Positions 54,171 to 64,000 of a DNA stretch of 64,000 nt are shown here, in pieces. The notes below the pieces were generated by a model. That model ran no database searches, was not told the origin of the DNA, and saw nothing but the letters and a program-made list of their open reading frames with translations. Made by a program: the position numbers and the translations under genes. The DNA comes from Pezicula radicicola. Taxonomy: Eukaryota; Ascomycota; Leotiomycetes; Helotiales; Dermateaceae. Within the stretch, counting starts at the first letter, position 1; the number at the start of each line of letters is the position of its first letter. Location of the stretch: positions 561,827 through 625,826 of the forward strand of contig PDUO01000017.1 in assembly GCA_003008705.1 (NCBI GenBank). The letters run 5' to 3'.

Positions 54171-55622
54171 CTCTACGTAAACGAAAAAACTGTCCCGAAT
54201 TTGGCACGGGCCTAATCCCAAAACACCAACACCAAGGCACTTACCTTTCAACAACAAAAAATCAATAATAAATCAACTATAAATCAAAATGCCTTCAAAT
54301 CGAGTTCGAAAATCGCAAGCACGTCATTTTACACCTCCACCAGATCTTAAGCATACAGAGGATCTGCAGCACCCAAAGACACCTACGCGATGTAGAGTCT
54401 TCTATACAAAGGCCTTTGCGCAAAAGCTTAGAATTCGAATTACTTAAGAAGATGTCCACGAAGTTACTAGTATTCCTCTACGTAGGCAGAATCGAATCCT
54501 TGCCTCGAATGTAGTACGAACTTGTCATAATCAACCCGATTCAGGCCCTAATCCAAGAGGTAGAAAGAGAGGCATTACAAGGGATGAAACAGCTGCAATT
54601 GCCGACTATCTCGATGATCCAAATATACCCCTCGCAGACAAAGGCAAGCCATAGCTTGATATCGCAGACGAATCTAGTGTTACACTTCCAAAGACACTTC
54701 ATTTTAAGCCTCCGGGGCTTCGTACAATTACATCTTCTGCAGTCCAGAGGGCTTGCAAAGCAGACGAGGATATTATAAATGCAGTTTGTAAGGAAGAGAA
54801 GGAGCTTACAGAGGCACAAGCAAATTCGCGGCGGATTTGGGTTAATATACAACTCAAAATTAGACCTTATTCCAAAGATTGGTTTAATATAGCTTATTGC
54901 GATGAGTTTCATTTTAGAATTGGCCCTTAAGTTACACTACATATAAAAAGAAAACGTAGATCTTAATATCGCTATAAACCAGAGAATATACATCAGAAGA
55001 AGGTTACAACAAAGGATGTTAAGGCAAAGGCAAGAGAAGAGAAACACCTTTTACTTCTAAATATCTTTGTAGTTATTAGATATAACTATCGAAAGATTAT
55101 CCCATACCAAGTACCAAATAAGGTTAGGAAGATGTCTACAAAAGTATATACAGAAGTTATACTTCCTTAGATTAAAGACGACTTTCAAAGACTTAGTTTA
55201 ATACTTTGTTAAGATGCTAATTCAGCTCACACAAGTAAAACAACAATAACTTAGGCAGAGCAAAATAATGTCTCTCTTCTTACACTTCCTAGCAACTCTC
55301 CAGATTTATCTATTCTTAAGTCATTAGCACATCCTTTAAAGCGGGCATTTCATTCTAAAAGATGTACTACACAAGAGCAAAGCTTAGCAAGGTTTACACA
55401 TATTTTTGAGAAGGAATTAGATCAAAAGAAGATTCAAGAGATGTATAGTTAGTATACAAAACGATTACATAAATGTAATCGATTAGATGGTCAAATGACA
55501 AGGTATTAGCTACTTATAGTTGTTAGTTATTTAGTTAGTAATTTTACTAGTTATAGACTTAGTGATTTAGTGAGTGGTGTGGCCCGTGCCAAATTCGGGA
55601 CAGTTTTTTCGTTTACGTAGAG
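54171..55622 (+). mobile_element. Tc1/mariner-type DNA transposon, RIP-inactivated
   Basis: Perfect 42-bp terminal inverted repeats lie at 54171-54212 and 55581-55622, starting CTCTACGTAAACGAAAAAAC. CCTAG flanks both ends (54166-54170 and 55623-55627); the pre-insertion site was probably the palindrome GTACCTAGGTAC, so a TA duplication inside CCTAG is also possible. The 1.45-kb interior carries one dead transposase. It lies between the LYR gene and the GNAT gene, 134 bp from the latter's ATG. Confidence 0.92.
54289..55509 (+). pseudogene. Tc1-like DD34E transposase killed by stops, no frameshifts
   Basis: A 407-codon frame from the ATG at 54289 to the TAG at 55507 keeps one reading frame throughout but has about nine internal TAA/TAG codons. 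Landmarks of the DDE domain are in phase: Asp205 in YCDEFHF, Asp309 in a degraded QDNAPxHTS-type motif (DANSAHTS), and SPDLS at 337-341. The third catalytic residue falls at 344, giving exactly 34 residues after Asp309, but reads Lys (AAG) where Glu is expected. The change GAG to AAG follows a T, so it is a TpG-to-TpA event, the RIP signature. Stops such as TAA for CAA and TAG for CAG or TGG fit the same process. The 5' half carries HTH-like sequence. It is non-functional. Confidence 0.88.
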
Positions 55623-55756
55623 CCTAGGTACAAGAAGCAACAACTCATCTGTAACAAGCGGCCGCTACCAGCGCGTGTCCCTTGCCCCTCATCACACCCC
55701 GCAATTGGTTTGAAGTTGACTCTGCGGTCAACATTGTGATACACCAAAGATATACA

Positions 55757-56349
55757 ATGGCAATTCCAGAAGGCGCAGTAATTCGACATGCAGTCAGAGA
55801 AGGTGATTTGACGTATGATCTCCCATTGTTCTCTTTCATACTAACACTCAGGTATCAGATGTTCCCATGATCCTCCAATTGATTCAAGAGCTCGCCGACT
55901 ATGAAAAAGAGCCAGCTGCTGTCCAGGCTACACACGAAACCCTCCTTACGACCATCGCATTTGCAGCCACGGCCTCCAACCCTGCTGATTCAATCTCTCC
56001 TTCCCGACCTGCGCGGGCGCTCGTCGCATTCACTCCAACCGGCGCACCAGCCGGGCTCGCTCTCTACTTCTACAATTACAGCACCTGGCGTGCAAAGGCG
56101 GGAATTTATCTCGAGGATCTGTTTGTGAGGGAGAGCGAGAGGGGACACGGATATGGACAGAAGCTGCTAGGATTGTTAGCTAAGGAGGTCGTAGATTCGG
56201 ACGGTGGCAGGCTGGAGTGGAGTGTTCTGAAGTGGAATGAGCCAAGCATTAAATTTTATGAGAGGATCGGTGCTAAGGCTATGACGGAGTGGCAGACCAT
56301 GAGGGTTGACGGCGAAACATTAAAGACGTTGGCTAAAAGGGCTGAGTAA
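55757..56349 (+). CDS. GNAT acetyltransferase (spermidine/thialysine N-acetyltransferase-like)
   Basis: Exon 1 from the ATG at 55757 (MAIPEGAVIRHAVRE) joins across an intron of about 55 nt to D-VPMILQLIQELADYEKE, giving roughly 175 residues. The acetyl-CoA loop is RGHGYGQKLLG, preceded by GIYLEDLFV and followed by LEWSVLKWNEPSIKFYERIG and a final AMTEWQTMRV. This order and the NEPSIKFYERIGA block match the SSAT-type GNAT group (SAT1/SAT2), which acetylates polyamines or thialysine. A low-complexity insert (SNPADSISPSRPARALV) is unusual. Substrate is not readable. The transposon end lies 134 bp upstream, so its promoter is either very short or partly transposon-derived. Confidence 0.88.
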
Positions 56350-56430
56350 GGGCGTGGATGGTTTAAAACCTGCATTGCGGGGGAAAAGGGTAGAGAAAAA
56401 TGTGTGCGTAGACTCATAAATCTAGACCAC

Positions 56431-58048
56431 TTACCAACACAACAAAAGCTGCTGTGTCACAGTGTTCGAAATATCCCCAGCGAAAACCCCAGCGCAATAT
56501 CTCAAATCTCCATTCTCCTTCCAACGCGCAATTCCCGGAGATCCAAAGTTCCACCGAATACTGGACGTGGCAAACATTTCAACCTCTCTTCGACCTTCTA
56601 GCAGCAGCTGGGAGAAGAACAGGCCATTCTCGCACCGCTGGTACAAGTCACTACCGGTAAATCCGATAGCTTTCAATGATTCCAACATAGCTTCTTCAAG
56701 ACTACCTCCTTGTCCTTGCTGCCATTTGCTAAACCCAGGAGATGGTACACATCCATTTTCGCAAAATTCCTCTGATCCCTGGATCCACTTCAAGATATAC
56801 TCTCTTCCTGCGTTGTTCGTAACAGCTGATTGTTTAAGCGGAACCATGTTTTCAAGCCAGAAGCCTTGGTCATCTTTTCTTCCACCTTGTTTCTCTCCCC
56901 AACTATACCATTTTAGGATCGGAATTAAATGCATTGCTTTTAGTGTACCAAAATCTGCCTGTTGGGGATCTGGCCTCCATTCCTTTCCGGGCGTTTGGTC
57001 CCTCTGGTCTGCAGTATAGATGAAAGAGAAGTCATTGTTCATCTCACACGTTTCCATTACCTTCTCAGCGAGCTCTGAAACGGATTCGGCGGGATTCCCC
57101 CATGATACGTCTTTCGTCAAGGCACCTAAGGCAGCTAGGAGCGAGTTTTTAGGGAATTGGGGATTATATCTTCTCTGGCCTATATTGGACAATACGCAAA
57201 GAGCCGTACGGTCGAGATAACCATTCATTTCTGCATCGGCTAATGTATCTGCGAGGGCGCTGAGGTTCCTGAACTCCGCCAGGACCTCCATTTCTGGCTT
57301 TTTAAATTGCTTCTTCCATCGATCCAGGGAATGGCCAACACGATTGAGGAATGGCGTACCGTCAATAGCGATGTCTTCAGCTGGAGCACCTGAAACTACG
57401 AGGGCCGTGAAGAGTATGGCATTGCTGTTGACGATTTCTTGATACGTCCAGGGGCTCTTGATCCATTCGTCTCTTTCAAGTACTTTTAGTTCATCGTACT
57501 GGATAAAATCATGTGCACTTCCGGCAGTGGTTAACTTTATTATTTCCCAAGTGGGTGCTTGGAGAACAACAATTACTGATTCCGCGGCGCTATATATGAA
57601 GCCCATACTTGAGGGGTCAGCCAACATCTTGAAATTGCATAACTTGATTTGGTGAACTCTAACAAGCCAAAACTTTTCACCGACACAATAATTAGAAGTG
57701 AACGAACCTCTCAAGAGTTGCTTCTCTCGCTCGCCCATCCTGCTGTGGAACACAAATTGCATCGATCCAGAATGCTTCAATTATTTCTCCTTTGCCCTTA
57801 TGTGCTACCTTAACTGCTCGAATTGCAGCTTCGAGAGCAGGCCGAGTCTGGTCTGATATTTCAATTTGCGAGTTGAAGAGGCCTCCCACTTCCTCACGAC
57901 CGAATCCCCAGACGTATGAGACGCAATGAAACTTCATCCTATCTTTATGGCGGATATCAATGGAGCCATTCACACACCATTCCCTGTCATTGATCACTTC
58001 TACGTGCTTGTCACCTGGCTTCGCTGGAACGACCAGATGAAGTTCCAT
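56431..58048 (-). CDS. HET-domain protein (heterokaryon incompatibility family), intact
   Basis: Two exons from the ATG at 58048; the longer frame opens at TTG. They join as LER-S-MGFIYSAAESVIVVL across an intron of about 90 nt, giving roughly 510 residues. HET (PF06985) landmarks: KFHCVSYVWGFGRE, then FWIDAICVPQQD, then the R-MGxIYSxAxxVIVVL block and RDEWIKSPWTYQEIVNS. These match the canonical YVSYxWG, WIDAxCIxQ and RxWTxQE motifs. The C-terminal 300 residues show no NACHT or WD repeats. HET domains can trigger cell death when allelically mismatched; no role for this copy is known. It is divergent from the epimerase at 58475. Confidence 0.87.
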
Positions 58049-58474
58049 CCTAGAGTGATTTGACAATCGACTTTTCAATTGAATTGTGAAGTTCAGGATC
58101 CAAGTACGGAATAGTTTTGTCTGGTAGTTGTGATATATTCTACCAGCTGAACATGAAGAGTCAGGGAAGAGTGGGAGGATACAGCTCTAGGTCCACCCTC
58201 TTGATGACTGGTCCGCTAAATGTCAAAAGGGGTAGTCGCTTAACAGCAGTTTATTAACACCCCCCTCTTCGGCATTCAGTTCAATGGCCGGCTTCAATTC
58301 AACCGAGGCGGAGAGTCATTGACGTAGAACAATTGGTTTGCCTCTGGTTCTGCCGTGTCGGCGATCTTTCGAATGTGAGACTAAGTATCATTTTCCCTTT
58401 AGTTCGGTTCCCACTTTCTAATTCCTCAATATTTTTCAATTGAGAATCCCTAGAGATCGACCATTCCCTTCAAA
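58049..58474. other. Divergent promoter, HET and epimerase genes
   Basis: About 430 bp of intergenic sequence. No motif stands out. Confidence 0.35.
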
Positions 58475-59634
58475 ATGTCGAACACTACAAATCCAACTGT
58501 TGTCGGCGGGAAGAAGATAGTAAGCAACTTAATTGCCTGATGACTTCCTCATTAATAATTGAATATAGGTCTTTACGGGGGGTAGCGGCAAAGCAGGTCG
58601 CCATGTGATTCCTTATCTTCTTTCCCAAGGTCACAAAGTCCTGAATTTGGATCTTATTCCTTTCCCAGATCCATCTGCAAATGTCTTTACCCTCAAAACC
58701 GACCTTACAGATTCCGGACAGGTCTTCAATGCTCTTACGACCCATTTCAATATGACGGGCTATAGCAGTGGTCCTGTTCCAAGCGCTCCTGACGTGGTTA
58801 TCCATTTCGCTGGTAAGTAAACTTTCATACTTAGTTATACTTGTTGACCAAGCTTACATGTTTTTGTGTTTTCTAGCTTATGCCCGAAATATGTTGGTTC
58901 CGGACTCAGAATGCTTTCAAGCAAATGTAAGAAGTACTTACAATGTTGTTGAGGCAGCTTGTAAGCTGGGTGTAAACAAAATCATCATAGCTTCTTCGGA
59001 GACAACATATGGGGTATGTTTTGCGCAAGGCGATGCAGACTATCATTCATTTCCACTTGAGGAGGATTATGATGTTGATCCGGAAGACTCGTAAGCTAAT
59101 TGATCCCCTTTATTTCAACCCTTGAGACTGAGTATCTTTAGATATGCACTCTCAAAAATCTGTGGCGAGAAAACAGCTCGTGCCTTCGCCCGTCGCTATA
59201 AGAACGATATTTACGCCTTGCGTATCGGTAATGTAATTGAACCACATGAGTACGAAAGAGACTTTCCAGCCTTCATCAATGATCCACCGTCGCGAAAGCG
59301 TAATGCTTGGAGTTACATTGATGCTAGAGATCTTGGTCAGATTTGTGACCTCGCAATTAAGAAGAGTGGATTAGGATTTCAGGTCTTCAATGCGACTAAT
59401 GATACTATTACTGTAAAAGGTACTACAAAGGAGTTCTTGGAGAAGGAATGTCCTGGGACGAAGATTACGAGAGAGATGGGTGAGTTTGAGGCTCCACTGT
59501 CTAATAGGAAGATTAGGGAGGTATTGGGGTTTAGGGACGTGCATGATTGGGTTATGTTAAGGTGTAGAAGCTGTGATTGTGTGTTTGCTATGGATGGTTA
59601 TTGGAAAGAATGGGAAGGCCTTTTCTTTTCTTAA
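58475..59634 (+). CDS. NAD-dependent epimerase/dehydratase (extended SDR)
   Basis: Four exons join in phase (KKI-VFTGGSGKAG; HFA-A-YARNM; EDS-YALSK), about 335 residues. The extended-SDR glycine loop is TGGSGKAGRHV; later come IIIASSETTYGVCF, holding the catalytic Ser/Thr, and YALSKICGEKTARAFARR, holding the Tyr-x3-Lys pair. ALRIGNVIEP and WSYIDARDLGQICDLAI are typical of nucleotide-sugar epimerases and uronate dehydrogenases. Substrate is unknown; it resembles fungal NAD(P)-dependent epimerases outside the classical UDP-glucose group. The C-terminus is longer than expected after HDWVMLRCRS, so the last 25 codons might contain an unspliced intron. The ATG at 58475 gives a 15-residue leader. 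Confidence 0.85.
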
Positions 59635-59872
59635 GGGTCTAAGCTTGTAGGTTTTATAACATTATGATAATACACTATGCTGCCTAATTTCTTGGGCAAT
59701 CTGAGATAGTATATTATTGATCTCGACGAATGTGGATGTTTCCAATGTAGTAAGGAAGGCTCTAGTTGATGTTTTGCTATTTGAAGGTCATTTTTGGTTT
59801 CACTTATATGCCATTGGAAATACTGTACCTTTTAGGACCTTAATAAGTTGAGGGTTCGTTGCTCGAATCGAG

Positions 59873-59983
59873 TCAGTTACCGAAATCAAGTTACCTACGT
59901 AAAACAATCATTTTGAAGTAGTTACTCAAAGTAATTTTGTTGCTCACATCAATTCAGTTACCAAGGTAAAGTAAATTACCCGG
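59873..59983 (+). repeat. 18-bp minisatellite array, copy 2
   Basis: Units such as TTACTCAAAGTAATTTTG, TTGCTCACATCAATTCAG and TTACCAAGGTAAAGTAAA repeat with an 18-bp period. Confidence 0.7.
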
Positions 59984-60480
59984 CGTGTCGGATTTCACAA
60001 AAAAGATATTCTAGTTTCTATAAGCACGTGGAATCATGAGTCTGCGGACCATTTGCAGTCTTGCTAGGGAAGAAGAAAGGAAAAGTTTTTTTGTCTTAGA
60101 TGATTCTAGAGACATTGCGTTTTAAGATGATTTGCTCTTTGATGTGTAGATACGTCGAGCAGGATACATGTCTACTTTGAAACTTGAGGGAAAATGTTAA
60201 CAAAGGTGGCTATTCCAGATTGCTCTAATGACTTAGATAACTGTCTTGATTTGGATAAGCGACTTAATTCGAATAATTGATTACCTACCACAAGGGGGCG
60301 AAACAACTGCGACTGCAGTTCTTAGATAAATATGAAGTCCACTTACAAGTTTTCCTTTCTTCAATAAAACTGTCCTGATTCTACAGAGAACTTAAGCGAG
60401 ACAAAACTTAAATAATGGAAATGGTTCTTTGTCTTAGATGAGTTTCAGTTGAGTGCAAAGCGCTGTCATGTATCGCAAGG

Positions 60481-60583
60481 CAGTTACCTAAATTGTGGTA
60501 GTCACCCAGATTAAGTCAGTTACTCAATCCAAGTTAGTTACTTAAAGCAAATCAGTTGCTAAGGTCAAGCCAGTCACTAACTC
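60481..60583 (+). repeat. 18-bp minisatellite array, copy 3
   Basis: Five to six consecutive 18-bp units, e.g. TCACCCAGATTAAGTCAG, TTACTCAATCCAAGTTAG, TTACTTAAAGCAAATCAG, TTGCTAAGGTCAAGCCAG. Period is exactly 18. Confidence 0.8.
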
Positions 60584-60737
60584 ACGTGGCAGTGTTTCTT
60601 TTTCAAGGGAATGTTCTAGAGGAATTGTGTTTTGAGACAATCCCTCTTTGATCGGTAGATACATATATCCGCTTTCCCTAAAAGTGAGACTGGTACGCAC
60701 CTGTCGTACTTGCTATCACCATCGCGATTGCACAATC

Positions 60738-61975
60738 ATGTCGGAACACCAGCCATATCCAGGCGAAGAGCTAATGGAATTGGAACAAGAAAATGAGGTA
60801 GGCACGTTTAACATTCCATTCATAGCAAGAGCCATGTATGGGAGTTACTGACTTATTTCGCGAAGCTTCTTTCTCCTCCAGATCTCTCTCAACCCACACA
60901 GTTCAGCAGCCCAAATACCACACAATTCCCGCCCTATATCGATAGCACGCACGACATAACGATGGCTGAGGAGGATCTCCACACACCAATAGAGACTCCG
61001 AGGGAGTCTTCAACCGCCCCACCGGACTACAATGAAAGCGCGGCTTCAGAAGCTCCGATTCATAAAGATCAACCAAACATTGAGGAGTTACCACCCTACC
61101 AAGATCAGATGGACTATGAGGATCCAGTAGCCGTCTTCCAGAATCCGGCAGACTGGGTGGATCCGGCAGACCTTGAGGATCTTCCACCAATTATCCGTTG
61201 CGATACTCACAGGGTAACGTCGCCCATCGAGGAGGCGACTGAGAATTCAGATCAAGGCCAAGATCGAGAAAAATGGGCAGCACGGCTACGAGAGACACGA
61301 TGCAACACCGAATTCCCATGGAGCCAACAAGCTGAAGAACGCAGAGAAAAGGAAGCGAAGCGAGCATCAGAAACACCGCAAAAAGACAACCAGCCCGTAT
61401 CAAAGTCCGTAGGCACTGAAGGGACGCTGATTTCAAACAATCGGCAACTAGAAGAGCATGGAAAGTACTTCTTCAGTTACAGTCATGATATGGATCCAAA
61501 TTGGATGACTACCGAACGGAATCCACCATTCACCGGTGACTTTCAAGGGCTTGGCGTCCTCATGAATTACAGATGGCAAATCGGAATCGATGGTTATGCT
61601 ACAATAATCCCGTCCAAGGGTGAGAACGTTTTCGGAATGGTATATCTCTTGTCGCATGGGGCGCTCTTCACCCTCGATGAACAGGATTTAATTCCGGGGC
61701 AGTATTATGTTGAAGACCCGCTGGTTGTGAAGATACTTGGCAACAGAGACGTTCCGTTGAAGGATGAGGTTGAAGAAGATGATATCTTTCAGAATGATGG
61801 GCCGCTGCTTGATTGTAAGGTTTATGTTGGGTTGAGCGACATAATTGGGACTGTTACCAGCACAGACTACGCCAACTGCCTCATTAGAGGATTTCATGCT
61901 GCAATGTCGAAAGGCATGCCAGTCAGATATGTCAGAGATTGCCTGGCAAGGGTATATGAGGCAGGAGGAATTTAG
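60738..61975 (+). CDS. Gamma-glutamylcyclotransferase-like protein with disordered N-terminus
   Basis: Exon 1 (60738-60797) encodes MSEHQPYPGEELMELEQENE. A 104-nt intron joins it in phase to exon 2 (60902-61975), for 377 residues; alternatively translation starts at the ATG at 60962. The first 175 residues are acidic and Pro-rich (TAPPDYNESA, ELPPYQDQM, PPY motifs). The C-terminal half resembles fungal GGCT-like domains: YFFSYSHDMDPNWM, LMNYRWQIGIDGYATIIPSK, GMVYLLSHGALFTLDEQD, YANCLIRGFHAAMSKGMPVR. The usual YGSN loop reads YSHD and the expected catalytic Glu region reads LDEQDL, so normal cyclotransferase activity is doubtful. PPxY motifs could bind WW domains such as those of Rsp5. It is flanked on both sides by 18-bp minisatellite arrays. 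Confidence 0.7.
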
Positions 61976-62082
61976 GTGGTGGAAGAGAGAAGGGTAGTGT
62001 TGGGATTGTAGTCCTATGTTGGCTGGGAACTTCAAACGGTAGTGATTACAAGCGGTGGTGATTAGGAGTAGAGATAAGAATG

Positions 62083-62199
62083 TCAGCCACTCAAATCAAC
62101 AGAGTCACCAAAAACATAAGTTGCTGAGATCAAGTGGCTTATCCAAAATTCGAGTTACCCAAATCTAGTAAGCTACCTACCAAAATTAACTAAGTTAAA
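62083..62199 (+). repeat. 18-bp minisatellite array, copy 4
   Basis: Units such as TTGCTGAGATCAAGTGGC and TTACCCAAATCTAGTAAG lie just downstream of the GGCT-like gene. Spacing varies from 16 to 22 bp, so it is more degenerate than copy 3. Confidence 0.65.
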
Positions 62200-62949
62200 T
62201 GTCGTCGCTTAACCTAGCTTAGTTTAATAGTTCGTTTGAACTAACAACAGAACAGGGCCTTGCCCATCCGCATAACATAGTACTAGACTTATTATTTCCT
62301 ACTTATTTCATGCCCAGCGGGGTATTTCCTGTGTCAAACAACTAAGCCATCGTATGATCTCTTTCTGCGGAGAGTCCAACTCTTTCCGACTCACTAAGTC
62401 TTGGAGGACCTTCACCTGCAACAAATGGAGCATATTTGTCAATTAGATAATACATATCATCATACGCTCTGTGCATAACATTAGAGAACGATTGTAAGGG
62501 TATTGGAATAAATAGGGTGAAGCGCTTACGTTTGACGGACTGACTTGCCTGAAGTCAAACGATTGACTGAGTATATGATATTATAATATATACAATACAT
62601 TCTAAATTGTTGGGGATGATAAAGTGGTTGGGTCGGACACTTCGACTAGTGATGACCGTTTCTGGACATGACCTGCTATGGCTTTACTTGATGTTAGCGC
62701 AGCATTCTGGGAGTCCGCAGGCTGGTTTTCTCGGTCGACGTCTTGCGGTCTTTCTCTCATACTGCCAGTTGCTAGATGAATATTGTGTTGCTGATCATTT
62801 ATATACGGTTGAATTCCTTCAGGTTACCCTTGCTTAGGCGTATTCCATATGTTTGATACTCTAGCAATGCCACAAGAACTTGATTGCTAGATACTATGAA
62901 CATACAAATTTCACTAAGCATGCACATTGCCGCACACAACTTTTGGGAA

Positions 62950-63345
62950 CAATGATAGAGCACTGATATTAGGGAAGGTTGATCAATAATGTCGAAGGTT
63001 TTATCCTACCAAAGGAATTAAATCAATAAGCAATAGAATGTGTGCACAAACGTGTTTAGCTCCAGTAGACTAATAGGGAGGTTCAGACCAAGGCGCCCTA
63101 ATATCTGGATGCAGAACCACAAAGCTTGCAGACATACAAGCGCCTTTGCAAGACCACTAGCCATCCTTTTATCTCGTATGAAGTCTTCTGAGATGTCAGG
63201 AAGCAAGTCCGCTTCTTGTCTAACCAATTAGAGAAGGCCTATTGTGTAAGTATGAGACGGGTTCGTCCATAGGGGAGGATATTTTGGTCCAAGCCACTGG
63301 TGTCGAAGGCGAAACCGCCCATTACTGCGTACTGGCTATATATCG
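62950..63345 (-). pseudogene. Relic of a fungal membrane protein found near HET/PTH11 genes
   Basis: On the minus strand YAVMGGFAFDTSGLDQNILPYG (shortened) precedes TRLILTQ near 63250-63330. After a frameshift come LLPDISEDFIRDK, MASGLAKALVCLQALWFCIQ and LGLNLPISLLELNTFVHTFY. The frame then continues CLLI*FLW*DKTFDI, where the stops stand for expected Tyr and Trp codons of an LLIYLLWWDKP-type motif. These blocks occur in this order in a widespread fungal multi-TM family without known function. TGG-to-TAG changes again fit CpA-type transitions. The 5' and 3' parts of the gene are missing. Confidence 0.6.
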
Positions 63346-64000
63346 CAGTCCATAGATGCTATTCCAAGGGAGTTTCTACCACAAAACGTTGCTGACTGAT
63401 ACCAGTTCAAGGCGAGAAACATAAATCATCGTTAGCTTCTTTGGTCTTTTCCCTCGGCGTGTTGTCCTCTTCCTCAAAAGCTCCTTAATGCTAATGATTT
63501 GCCTCTAAAGCCATCCCTTCCGAATATGAGCCACAACATTTTTAAGTAGATCCTGTATTCAACGGCCCAACTTCAATCCTTCATTTCTCTGCAGAAGAAC
63601 CGTAACAGTAACCTTTGCGTAAGAAATTATCATCAGCATGCTCATAAGGCTTCTTAATATCTCAGGTGCAGATAACCCCATGCACAGCCAACGAAAATTC
63701 CTCGGGTACTTCTTCGATGCTCTATTATGTTCGGGAATATTTAGGAGTAGCGCAGCCTATATACAAAGCCCCAGTGTAAGAATGCATGTCGATAAGATGT
63801 TGAGTGTGCCTCTTTCAGGCGGACTGGACTCCCATACTGCTGTATGATTCCCTGGTACAGGTCTTTTCACTGGTGACAGTTGATGCTACATCCTAAGAGC
63901 AACCTTACAAGGGGCGCTTAAGGGACAGTTGGAAGCCATCAAGCCTAGACTAGTAGGTAGCTACTCAGCTTCGTCGTAGAGGGCGTTCTTGATGGACGAG

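Larger units (their letters stand above)
59635..60737. other. Repeat-rich spacer upstream of GGCT-like gene
   Basis: Holds two 18-bp minisatellite arrays (59873-59983 and 60481-60583), each followed by a related 50-60-bp block (60102-60156, 60612-60666). The interval therefore looks like an ancient tandem duplication of about 510-600 bp. Confidence 0.6.
61976..64000. other. Gene-poor right end of window
   Basis: Contains an 18-bp array at 62083 and a membrane-protein relic at 62950-63345. Frames at 62607-62837 and 63638-63847 are unrecognised and short. No intact gene is seen. Confidence 0.4.

Noticed and set aside
1..64000. CRISPR arrays, prokaryotic operons, rRNA genes or organelle DNA
   Set aside because: Spliced eukaryotic genes throughout; the only regular short repeats are the 18-bp minisatellites, which lack spacers of constant length.

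Overview
The window looks like nuclear DNA of a filamentous ascomycete (Pezizomycotina; a Leotiomycetes-type fungus is my guess from overall protein resemblance, not proven). Genes carry short introns of about 50-100 nt with GTAWGT-like donors and CTRAC-like branch points. The protein families are typically fungal: HET, GFA, NmrA, Zn2Cys6, bZIP-DUF3425, JEN1, APSES and rhodopsin/PTH11-like. Several dead copies carry C-to-T transitions in CpA context, as expected from repeat-induced point mutation (RIP). All functions come from reading translated sequence; no database was searched.

Layout. 1-5.3 kb: left-truncated WRAP53/Swt21-like WD40 gene, divergent from a small SLOG-like gene, then an AT-rich gap with a short inverted-repeat element and a gag-like ORF. 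5.9-13.2 kb: amidase and PLP aminotransferase (divergent), bZIP-DUF3425 factor and SDR (divergent). 14.9-19.7 kb: JEN1-type carboxylate transporter followed by a Zn2Cys6 regulator. 20.2-23.7 kb: NmrA-like gene with a one-base frameshift, and an UNC93-like transporter. 25.8-29.0 kb: secreted serine carboxypeptidase and a six-TM fungal protein.

29.7-42.8 kb is a gene graveyard with a few intact genes. Intact: a two-domain GFA protein, an F-box protein and perhaps a small two-exon gene. Broken: a Gfd2/YDR514C-like exonuclease with one TAG, a PTH11-like receptor with a TAG and an internal deletion, a HET relic, a multiply broken DUF7580 relic, an ankyrin fragment, and an orphan NEDD4/Rsp5-type C2 domain that still has its introns.

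43.3-53.9 kb is mostly core nuclear biology: a Myb/SANT-like protein, an unknown protein, an Mbp1-type APSES factor with two ACGCGT boxes upstream, and a Cup1-like LYR protein divergent from it. 54.2-55.6 kb is a RIP-killed Tc1/mariner-type transposon with perfect 42-bp inverted repeats. 55.7-62 kb holds a GNAT acetyltransferase, an intact HET-domain gene, an NAD-dependent epimerase and a gamma-glutamylcyclotransferase-like gene flanked by 18-bp minisatellites. The last 2 kb contains another membrane-protein relic.

I did not find a convincing new multi-gene system. The strongest unexplained structures are the dispersed 18-bp minisatellite (one copy inside a MITE-like element), the ankyrin/C2/DUF7580/HET relic cluster, and the MCB boxes upstream of the Mbp1-like gene.
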